Below, in pieces: positions 1 to 5,412 of a DNA stretch of 6,307 bases. Every line of letters begins with the position of its first letter. Position 1 is the first letter of the stretch. The position numbers and the translations under genes are program-made. This stretch comes from Adhaeribacter sp. GTDB taxonomy: Bacteria; Bacteroidota; Bacteroidia; Cytophagales; Hymenobacteraceae. The stretch is from positions 1 to 6,307 of the forward strand of contig JAQBNV010000351.1 of NCBI GenBank assembly GCA_028288395.1, read 5' to 3'. The notes under the pieces were generated by a model. The model did not search any database. It saw only the letters and a list, made by a program, of their open reading frames with translations, and was not told where the DNA came from.

Positions 1-192
1 AGTACCTGGCCGCAAGCAGGCGTTTTGTGCTTCGTAGGGTAGGAAATCTATTAATAACTACTTTGGCAAAAAGAATATCTAATAAGGCTGAAAATTTAGT
101 TTTTAAATAAAAGAAATTGGCACTGGCTAACCATACTCTAAATGCACTATAGCGCTTTTCAGTTTAATACGTTAGCACCAACCCAAAAAATA

Positions 193-558
193 ATGAAACA
201 CAACGTTATATCAATTCGGCCATTCATCGGCGCAAAAGACTTTGAACTGTCCCGGAATTTTTACCGGGAATTGGGTTTTCAGGAAAGCATTCTGTCCCAA
301 AATATGTCTTTTTTCAAAACCGACGGATTGGGATTTTATTTACAAGATGCGTACGTCCGGGATTGGATTGATAATTCCATGATTTTTTTAGAAGTTGAAG
401 ATGTGCGCCGCTATTGGGATGAACTTTTAGCTTTAAACCTGACAACTAAATATAAAGGGGTAAAACTAATCCCAATACGAGAATATGATTGGGGAAGAGA
501 GTGTTTTATGCACGACCCAGCTGGAATCCTCTGGCACTTTGGAGAATTTTTTAATTAA
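193..558 (+). CDS. VOC-fold (glyoxalase/bleomycin-resistance-like) protein
   Basis: This is a 121-residue soluble protein of the size of a single VOC domain, which normally works as a dimer. The N-terminal block (IRPFIGAKDFELSRNFYRELGF, roughly residues 8-29) is the usual first strand plus helix of the family. The C-terminal block DPAGILWHFGEF (108-119) is the closing strand of the fold. I chose the ATG at 193 because the fold begins right after it; the reading frame is open back to an ATG at 142, but those 17 residues look like nothing in the family. Metal ligands are not clear: E67, H114 and E118 are possible, but the first strand lacks an obvious His/Gln ligand. The substrate is therefore unknown, and enzyme, antibiotic-binding or regulatory roles are all open. 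No Shine-Dalgarno sequence is present. The gene looks more A/T-rich than the ABC transporter gene downstream. Confidence 0.8.
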   Translation: MKHNVISIRPFIGAKDFELSRNFYRELGFQESILSQNMSFFKTDGLGFYLQDAYVRDWIDNSMIFLEVEDVRRYWDELLALNLTTKYKGVKLIPIREYDWGRECFMHDPAGILWHFGEFFN

Positions 559-589
559 GGTGTCTGTAAATTATAATCAGCTTTACTTG

Positions 590-608
590 GGTTTTAACCA
601 ATAAAACC
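590..608 (+). terminator. small hairpin after the VOC gene, weak terminator candidate
   Basis: A perfect 7-bp inverted repeat, GGTTTTA-ACCAA-TAAAACC, starts 32 nt after the stop codon of the VOC gene. It is not followed by a T-run, so intrinsic termination is only a possibility. The rest of the 559-806 gap holds no gene that I can support. Confidence 0.25.
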
Positions 609-806
609 ATTGCCTCCCTTAACTAAAAAGCTTCATTCCTTTACTGGTTAATTTACTTACAAAAAGCCAGGACTAAATCGGTAGATGCATAATTATTCAG
701 AACGGCATTAGCCCCCCTTTCAGCATAAAGCAATGTGCTCTACATTATAAGAGTTCTTTCACGCTTCTATCCGTGCCGGCATGATACCCTTCCACAAAAA
801 GGTGTT

Positions 807-1187
807 TTACTCCGGTAGTTCATCCAGTCTGTTTCTTTGCTGGTTTTTATCTAACGGCTTGTCAATAATAAAATAATATAGTATCAGGCTTAAGGCACCC
901 AGCATAATACCCAAGGGCACCCCAATGGCATAGCCGTTTACCCGCCCCATTACATCGCCCAGCACCATTCCGAGCACCACCGAGAAAATAACCATGCCGT
1001 ATTTCAGGTTGGTGCGGCGCGGTTTAAAGGTATTGGGGTCCAGACCGCTCTGAATCAGGGCCAGGCGTTCGCGGGTGCGGGAAGTAAAATAGAGGTAAAA
1101 AATGCCAAATATGGTTCCGAAAAAAAGGATGGCGAGAACCAGGATAACGAGAATATTAAATTTGAGCAAAGTGGATACCTCAGGCAT
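807..1187 (-). CDS. DUF6249-type small integral membrane protein
   Basis: The product is 126 residues with three hydrophobic segments: about 10-34, 62-82 and 87-107. Between the first and second lies the charged block TRERLALIQSGLDPNTFK (38-55), which resembles the hallmark of the DUF6249 family (a helix, an R-x-R-E-R-L-A-L-I-x-x-G-x-D-P stretch, then a Gly-rich helical pair). The second and third helices carry several Gly-x-x-x-Gly-like steps (GMVLGDVMGRVNGYAIG), suited to tight helix packing. The C-terminus is polar and charged. No biochemical function is known to me. The gene is divergent from an ECF sigma gene and has its own copy of the same promoter-like unit about 30 nt upstream, so it is probably a member of that sigma regulon and may act in sensing or responding to envelope stress. 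That role is an inference. The leader is A/T-rich and has no Shine-Dalgarno sequence. Confidence 0.8.
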   Translation of the reverse strand: MPEVSTLLKFNILVILVLAILFFGTIFGIFYLYFTSRTRERLALIQSGLDPNTFKPRRTNLKYGMVIFSVVLGMVLGDVMGRVNGYAIGVPLGIMLGALSLILYYFIIDKPLDKNQQRNRLDELPE

Positions 1188-1215
1188 GGCTTTTATTATT
1201 TAAAGGGTTCAGCGG

Positions 1216-1246
1216 CTTTGACGCCGTGGCCGTTGGGGCGGTTACA
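1216..1246 (-). promoter_or_regulatory. ECF-type promoter for the DUF6249 gene
   Basis: Read on the minus strand, this is TGTAAC, 17 nt, then CGTC followed by AAAG. The -35 element (+ strand 1241-1246) and the -10 element (+ strand 1220-1223) match the general ECF sigma pattern of an AAC-containing -35 and a CGTC-like -10. The start codon at 1187 lies 32 nt beyond the -10 motif, giving a predicted leader of about 25 nt. The flanking GCC and CGG triplets are also shared with the promoter on the other side of the gap. Recognition by the neighbouring sigma factor is an inference. Confidence 0.65.
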
Positions 1247-1279
1247 GATTATATAAATAAATATTTTTAACTTATAGGT

Positions 1280-1310
1280 TGTAACCGCCTGCTTATCAGC
1301 GGCGTCAAAG
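1280..1310 (+). promoter_or_regulatory. ECF-type promoter for the sigma factor gene (autoregulatory)
   Basis: The unit is TGTAAC (1280-1285), a 17-nt spacer, then CGTC (1303-1306) followed by AAAG. It differs from the TTTG / TAnnTTTG promoter of the Bacteroidota housekeeping sigma factor and matches the classical ECF layout. The ATG at 1317 is only 10 nt past CGTC. A start site 6-9 nt downstream of the -10 motif would fall at about 1313-1316, so the transcript should be leaderless or nearly so. Self-recognition by the encoded sigma factor is inferred from position and from the twin copy. Confidence 0.65.
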
Positions 1311-1316
1311 TGCAAA

Positions 1317-1895
1317 ATGGCTATACCGGACGAAACCCAGCTGATTCTGAATATAGTGCGCGGCGATACCGCGGCGTATGCTTCTCTGGTAAACCGTTAT
1401 CAGGGTATGGCTTTTAAAATCGCGTTTAAAATTATGCAAAGCCGCGAATCTGCCGAGGAAGTTGCCCAGGATGCCTTTCTGAAAGCCTTTCAGGGCCTGG
1501 CTGGGTTTAAGCAGGAAGCTAAATTTTCGACGTGGCTTTACCGGATAGTCTATACCACCGCTATTTCGCGGACCCGCCATAAGCAATTACCAACCCAGCC
1601 ACTGGTTCCCGGCGAAGAAATGGCAGCCGTAAATATTGCTGATACCCAGGAACAGTTAAAACAATTAATAGCTGCCGATCGCCGGGTTTACCTGGCTGCA
1701 GCCCTGGCAACCCTGCCGGCCACCGAACAATTGCTAATAAGCTTGTTTTATGAGCACGAACATAGTGTGGCCGAGATAGCCCAGATTACCGGTTTAACTC
1801 CGTCTAATATAAAGATAGGCATGCTCCGGGCCCGCCAGAAACTATACGCGGCACTTTGCCAAAACTTGAAAAAAGAAGTAAAAGAATTATTATGA
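1317..1895 (+). CDS. ECF (extracytoplasmic function) RNA polymerase sigma factor
   Basis: A 192-residue sigma-70 family protein with only regions 2 and 4, the ECF architecture. Region 2 spans about 10-90: AEEVAQDAFLKAF (46-58) is the core-binding helix, and FSTWLYRIVYTTAISRTRH (70-88) covers the -10 recognition segment. A linker of about 35 residues follows. Region 4 spans about 124-182, with LPATEQLLISLFY and the helix-turn-helix VAEIAQITGLTPSNIKIGMLRARQKL (151-176) that reads the -35 element. The start at 1317 is preferred because region 2.1 begins close behind it and the next Met (residue 31) would cut into that region. No Shine-Dalgarno sequence is possible if the mRNA starts just before the ATG. 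Its stop overlaps the start of the next gene (ATGA), implying translational coupling to a likely anti-sigma factor. I cannot assign an ECF subgroup or an inducing signal from sequence alone. Confidence 0.95.
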   Translation: MAIPDETQLILNIVRGDTAAYASLVNRYQGMAFKIAFKIMQSRESAEEVAQDAFLKAFQGLAGFKQEAKFSTWLYRIVYTTAISRTRHKQLPTQPLVPGEEMAAVNIADTQEQLKQLIAADRRVYLAAALATLPATEQLLISLFYEHEHSVAEIAQITGLTPSNIKIGMLRARQKLYAALCQNLKKEVKELL

Positions 1896-2308
1896 AAGAG
1901 CAGCCCGGATTGCCGCACGACCTTTTTTTGAACCAGATGCTACCGGAAATAGCTAATCCGGCTCCTTCTGTTCGTTTTAAAACGAATGTAATGCAGGCAA
2001 TAACAGCAGCGGCAAGCAATCAGGCCCGTCTATCAAAACCTTTAATTTCGCGGCAAGTTTGGCAACGGCTAAGTTTGGGTATTGGGTTGTTATTGCTGCT
2101 ACCCTTGGGAGTGGCAATATTTTACCTCAACCGGTGGTCAGAAATATTCCAGGTCGGGATCGCCCTTTCTTTGTCTGAGCGTATAGCGCTGCCCACTTCG
2201 GGCCTACCTTCCCTGATTAGTTGCCTTCCGCAGGTGGCGGTAATCACGGGTGTTTGTTTTGTTATTTTGCTCCTCGATAGGTTTTATCAACGGTTGCAAT
2301 CACGTTAA
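1892..2308 (+). CDS. two-helix membrane protein, candidate anti-sigma factor
   Basis: The ATG at 1892 overlaps the sigma gene stop (ATGA), giving 138 residues; an upstream ATG at 1856 in the same frame would lie inside the sigma gene and is less likely. The N-terminal 55 or so residues are polar, and presumably cytoplasmic and sigma-binding. They contain ANPAPSVRFKTNVMQAI (21-37); an F-x-x-x-V-M step of this kind recurs in short membrane proteins encoded after ECF sigma genes in Bacteroidota. Two hydrophobic helices follow (about 59-79 and 107-128), then a basic tail (RFYQRLQSR). There is no His-x3-Cys-x2-Cys zinc anti-sigma motif and no FecR domain. The position in the operon is the main argument for an anti-sigma role; the sequence alone shows only a small membrane protein with a cytoplasmic head. 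Confidence 0.7.
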   Translation: MKEQPGLPHDLFLNQMLPEIANPAPSVRFKTNVMQAITAAASNQARLSKPLISRQVWQRLSLGIGLLLLLPLGVAIFYLNRWSEIFQVGIALSLSERIALPTSGLPSLISCLPQVAVITGVCFVILLLDRFYQRLQSR

Positions 2309-2385
2309 TCTGCGGGTTCTGGCAGATAGAAGCATGTATATTTCGGAGCCAGGTTAGTTTATAGGGTTAGACTTTTGTTAAACGT

Positions 2386-2434
2386 TTTTGCATCCGCCCG
2401 AGCGCGTCTTCTGACGGCCGGGACGAATGCAAAA
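2386..2434. terminator. long hairpin between convergent genes, possible bidirectional terminator
   Basis: Arms TTTTGCAT (2386-2393) and ATGCAAAA (2427-2434) pair perfectly. Pairing continues inward to 2399/2421 with two C-A oppositions on the + strand; these become G-U wobbles in a minus-strand transcript, giving a continuous 14-bp stem there. The loop contains a second small dyad, CGTC-TTCT-GACG (2405-2416). It lies in the gap between the sigma operon and the T9SS remnant, where termination would be needed from both sides. Neither side has a T-run directly after the stem (a T6 run lies about 17 nt to the right), so it may instead be a dispersed palindromic repeat. The rest of the 2309-2490 gap is A/T-rich with no gene. 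Confidence 0.4.
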
Positions 2435-2490
2435 CATAAATTACTTGTATTTTTTGTAAAAATTATTTAGATTTCCAGGATTGATATTAA

Positions 2491-2997
2491 TTAACGCACC
2501 AGAATTTTAGCTACCAGCACTTTACCGTTGGATGCATCGGTGCAGCGGATAATGCACATATCTTTTAATTTATCCGTAACACTAGCCGGAATAATTAAAG
2601 AAATATTATTCCCTTCCATTTCTATGGTTTGTTTATGCAACTGCCGGCCATAAACATCTATCACTTCCAGCACATACTGCCGTTTGGCTGTTCCTTGTAA
2701 ATAGATATTCAGGATATTAGGAGCGGCTGTCGAATTAGGATACACATTTAAATTAAAAACAATGGCTTTGGTAGTGACATCAATAATAGCGGCGTAAGTA
2801 AAAGTGCCATCTGTATCGGTTTGCTTTAAGCGGTAGTATACAGTGCCAGCCGGGGCAAATTTATCGGTGAAAGCGTAAGCTAAAAGGGTACTACTGTTGC
2901 CGGCTGCTTTTATAACGCCCAGGGGCCGGAAGTTTGTCCGCTGGTTTCCTGCGACACAGTAGTCAATCTCTTTTGCGTGCCATCTGGTTTTATACAC
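2491..2997 (-). pseudogene. 3' remnant of a secreted protein with a T9SS type A sorting domain
   Basis: The 168-residue frame matches only the extreme C-terminal part of large secreted Bacteroidota proteins. It has the linker repeat region with YYRLKQTDTDGTFTY (54-68), then FNLNVYPNS (81-89), VIDVYGRQL (112-120) and the terminal strand KVLVAKILVR (159-168), which together form the sorting domain read by the type IX secretion system. There is no signal peptide and no catalytic or adhesive domain, so the product could not reach the secretion machinery. The first possible start is a GTG at 2997 with a stop three codons upstream. Recognisable similarity begins only near KEIDY (residues 9-13), and the next ten residues fit the family poorly. 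Key sorting-domain positions are eroded: YPNP is YPNS, and the usual G-x-Y before the last strand is DMC. The opposite-strand ABC gene starts 50 bp away, leaving no room for the missing part. Confidence 0.75.
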
Positions 2998-3047
2998 TCC
3001 TTCTGCTTACCTTTAATCCTAAGCCATACTGCTTTTAAATTGATATT

Positions 3048-4841
3048 ATGAAATTGTTATTCAGCTACCTGAAAGGATACCGGCCCCTGATTTTCCTGGC
3101 TTTACTGCTGGCGACTATCAACCAGGTATTCTCGCTGCTCGACCCGCTTATCTTGCGCAAAATAATAGATGATTATGCCACCGCTGCCGTTACCCAAAAG
3201 CTACAGATAAGCACCATCGAGTTTTTTAAAGGCGCGGGTACTTTAATATTGCTGGCAATGGGCGTAGCCATGGTGTCGCGGATTGCCAAAGCGTTTCAGG
3301 ATTATTATGTAAATGTGATTACCCAACGGCTGGGTGCTCAGATATATTCCGATGGGCTGCGCCATTCCCTGGATTTGCCTTATTCGGTTTTTGAAGATCA
3401 GCGCAGCGGCGAAACCCTGGGAATTCTGCAAAAAGTACGCACCGATGTCGAGAAGCTGGTTTCTAATTTTATTAACGTCCTGTTTACTTCCCTAATCGGT
3501 ATTATTTTCGTGATGGTGTATGCCCTAAATGTGTACTGGGTAATTGCGCCGGTTTACTTTTCGGCGGTGCCTATTCTGGGTATATTAAGTTCGGTGCTGA
3601 GTAAAAAAATCAAAGTAATCCAAAAAACCATTGTGGCCGAAACCACGGCCCTGGCCGGCGCTACTACCGAATCGCTCCGGAATATTGAGCTGGTAAAAAG
3701 CCTGGGCCTGGCCCAGCAGGAAACCCAACGCCTGAACAACACCACCGACAAAATATTAAAGCTGGAGCTGAAAAAAGTGCGCTACATCCGGAGCCTTAGT
3801 TTTATTCAGGGGACCTGCGTAAACTTGCTGCGCAACGTTATTTTGCTCCTGATGCTGTACCTGGTGTTTACCAACCGCATTACCGTCGGTGATTTTATTT
3901 CCATGTTTATTTATTCGTTCTTTATTTTCGGGCCGCTGCAGGAATTAGGCAATATTATTAATATTTACCGCGAAACGCAGGTGTCGCTGGATAACTTTCA
4001 ACGGATAATGGATACGCCTAAAGAAGCCCGACCAACCCATCCGGTTCCCTTGGGTAACATCCGGACGCTGGCTTTCGAGAACGTGAATTTCAAGCACCAG
4101 ACGGCCAGCAACAAAGCCCTGGACGGCATCTCTTTCGAAACCCAGTTAGGCGAAACCATTGCGTTTGTGGGGCCGTCAGGTTCTGGCAAAACCACGCTCG
4201 TTAAATTATTGGTGGGTTTGTACAAGCCCGAGCAAGGGCGCATTCTGTATAACGGTATCCCGGGCGAAAACCTGGATTTAGACCAGTTGCGCGAACAGAT
4301 TGGCTTTGTAACCCAGGATACCCAGTTATTTGCCGGTACCATCCGCGAAAATTTATTATTTGTAGCGCCCCAGGCCTCCGATGCCGATTGCCTCGATGCC
4401 CTCCGGAAGGCGGCCTGCAACTCTTTGCTCGCCCGCGCCGACAAAGGCCTGGATACGGTAATTGGCGAAGGCGGGGTAAAGGTTTCGGGCGGGGAGAAGC
4501 AGCGCCTGTCGATTGCCCGGGCCTTGCTGCGCAACCCCGCTTTGCTCGTATTCGACGAGGCTACCTCGGCGCTCGATTCTTTAACCGAAGAAGAAATAAG
4601 CAAAACCGTGCGGGACGTATCTAACAGCGAAAACCACATGACCATCCTGATTGCCCACCGGCTCTCTACGGTGCTGCACGCCGATCGTATTTACGTGCTG
4701 GAGCGGGGCCGGGTAGCCGAGGCTGGGAAACACCTGGATTTAATCGAGCAAAAAGGCTTGTACTACGCCATGTGGCGGCAGCAGATTGGCGAACGGCATG
4801 CTGCGAAAGAAAAGCCCGCGACACCAGCTGTTATGGGTTAA
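3048..4841 (+). CDS. ABC exporter half-transporter (fused membrane and ATPase domains)
   Basis: At 597 residues, this has the normal length of a type IV (MsbA/MdlB-like) ABC exporter subunit. Residues 1-315 form the six-helix membrane domain, starting with an N-terminal hydrophobic helix after MKLLFSYLKGYRP. Residues about 335-575 form the nucleotide-binding domain: Walker A GPSGSGKTT (375-383), Q-loop Q423, signature SGGEKQR (480-486), Walker B LLVFDE ending at E504, D-loop SALD (507-510) and switch His537 in IAHRLST. All catalytic residues are present, so the ATPase should be active as a homodimer or as a heterodimer with a partner not seen here. The substrate (lipid, peptide or drug) cannot be told. 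A weak TAnnTTTG-like -7 element (TACCTTTA, 3008-3015) lies upstream without a convincing -33 partner. A 42-bp A/T-rich gap separates it from the next gene, so co-transcription is likely. Confidence 0.95.
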   Translation: MKLLFSYLKGYRPLIFLALLLATINQVFSLLDPLILRKIIDDYATAAVTQKLQISTIEFFKGAGTLILLAMGVAMVSRIAKAFQDYYVNVITQRLGAQIYSDGLRHSLDLPYSVFEDQRSGETLGILQKVRTDVEKLVSNFINVLFTSLIGIIFVMVYALNVYWVIAPVYFSAVPILGILSSVLSKKIKVIQKTIVAETTALAGATTESLRNIELVKSLGLAQQETQRLNNTTDKILKLELKKVRYIRSLSFIQGTCVNLLRNVILLLMLYLVFTNRITVGDFISMFIYSFFIFGPLQELGNIINIYRETQVSLDNFQRIMDTPKEARPTHPVPLGNIRTLAFENVNFKHQTASNKALDGISFETQLGETIAFVGPSGSGKTTLVKLLVGLYKPEQGRILYNGIPGENLDLDQLREQIGFVTQDTQLFAGTIRENLLFVAPQASDADCLDALRKAACNSLLARADKGLDTVIGEGGVKVSGGEKQRLSIARALLRNPALLVFDEATSALDSLTEEEISKTVRDVSNSENHMTILIAHRLSTVLHADRIYVLERGRVAEAGKHLDLIEQKGLYYAMWRQQIGERHAAKEKPATPAVMG

Positions 4842-4883
4842 TATTTAATAAATTAAAAACTGATTCTAAACGTAAAAATAGTT

Positions 4884-5315
4884 ATGAAAGAACAAAACTA
4901 TCGGAACCACCGGCAGGTGGTGCCCCTGTATCATGTGGTTACAGTCCTGATTTTACTGGCGTTAATTGGGGGCGCGGCACGCAACCTGTACCAGAGCTGG
5001 AACCGCGAAACCTTTTACGAGGCGGCATTACTCCTGCTGGTATCGCTGCTATTTTGCTTTTATCATTATTTTGCCCGCACATTTGCTTTAAAGGCCCAGG
5101 ACCGGGCCATTCGGGCCGAAGAAAGTCTGCGGCAGTTTGTTTTATCCGGCAGCTTGCCCAATCCGCGTCTGCACCTGAAGCAAATAATTGCCCTTCGTTT
5201 TGCCTCCGACGAAGAAGTAATCCCGTTGGCCCAGCGAGCCGTGGCCGAAAACCTGTCGCCGGATGAAATAAAGAAAGCTGTTAAAAACTGGCGGCCCGAT
5301 TATCACCGGGTTTAA
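4884..5315 (+). CDS. DUF6526-type small membrane protein
   Basis: A 143-residue protein opening with MKEQNYRNHRQVVPLYHVV, the M-x-E-Q-x-x-x-N-H start typical of the DUF6526 family. Two hydrophobic helices follow (about 15-34 and 44-64), then a soluble charged tail: ALKAQDRAIRAEESLRQFVLSG (68-89), RLHLKQIIALRFASDEEVIPLAQRAV (95-120) and SPDEIKKAVKNWRPDYHRV (125-143). The tail reads like a helical cytoplasmic domain; the LKQIIALRFASDEE stretch is the most family-like part. The function of the family is not known to me. The gene lies 42 bp after the ABC transporter on the same strand and probably shares its transcript, but a functional link is not shown. A longer overlapping frame (4772-5266) was judged a shadow. 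Confidence 0.8.
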   Translation: MKEQNYRNHRQVVPLYHVVTVLILLALIGGAARNLYQSWNRETFYEAALLLLVSLLFCFYHYFARTFALKAQDRAIRAEESLRQFVLSGSLPNPRLHLKQIIALRFASDEEVIPLAQRAVAENLSPDEIKKAVKNWRPDYHRV

Positions 5316-5356
5316 CTGGTTATGCGTCTGGTAAGGTTAATTATTTAAAAAATAGC

Positions 5357-5383
5357 CTGGTGTTTGTTTTTAGTCTGCCAGGA
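5357..5383. terminator. hairpin between convergent genes, weak terminator candidate
   Basis: CCTGG (5357-5361) pairs with CCAGG (5379-5383), extended by two G-U wobbles in the + strand transcript to a 7-bp stem; the loop is T-rich (GTTTTT). It lies between the DUF6526 gene and the convergent oxidoreductase gene, the expected place for a terminator, but no T-run follows the stem. Confidence 0.3.
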
Positions 5384-5412
5384 TAAGAATTAATGGTGGG
5401 GCTGCTTAAAAG

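Larger units (their letters stand above)
1216..1310. repeat. composite inverted repeat made of two outward-facing promoter-like units
   Basis: Outer arms CTTTGACGCCG (1216-1226) and CGGCGTCAAAG (1300-1310) are perfect reverse complements of 11 bp. Inner arms GGCGGTTACA (1237-1246) and TGTAACCGCC (1280-1289) are perfect reverse complements of 10 bp. The two arms are 10 bp apart on both sides, but those 10-bp spacers do not match each other. The centre, 1247-1279, contains only 4 G/C in 33 bp. Conservation confined to two blocks at fixed spacing is what paired promoters would look like, rather than a transposon end or a simple hairpin. Confidence 0.85.

Noticed and set aside
3..110. Open frame of 35 codons running in from the left edge and ending with TAA at 108-110
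   Set aside because: It could be the tail of an upstream gene, but it has no recognisable motif and is too short to tell from chance in A/T-rich DNA.
142..192. Upstream in-frame ATG of the VOC gene
   Set aside because: The 17 extra residues are not family-like, and the fold starts directly after the ATG at 193.
774..781. TGCCGGCA palindrome downstream of the DUF6249 gene
   Set aside because: An 8-bp palindrome without loop, T-run or a second copy is expected by chance.
1216..1310. Interpretation of the inverted repeat as insertion-sequence ends or a miniature transposon
   Set aside because: No target-site duplication is seen, the conserved blocks are interrupted by unrelated 10-bp spacers, and block spacing matches ECF promoter geometry.
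1305..1586. 93-codon minus-strand frame opposite the sigma gene
   Set aside because: It is the shadow of sigma region 2 and runs across the promoter -10 motif; it has no motif of its own.
3998..4645. 215-codon open frame on the minus strand
   Set aside because: It lies entirely within the ATPase domain of the ABC transporter; the Ser/Arg-rich translation is a codon shadow with no family features.
4772..5266. 164-codon + strand frame overlapping the end of the ABC gene and the DUF6526 gene
   Set aside because: Its translation is low-complexity and unlike a protein, while the frame starting at 4884 has a clear family start and membrane helices.
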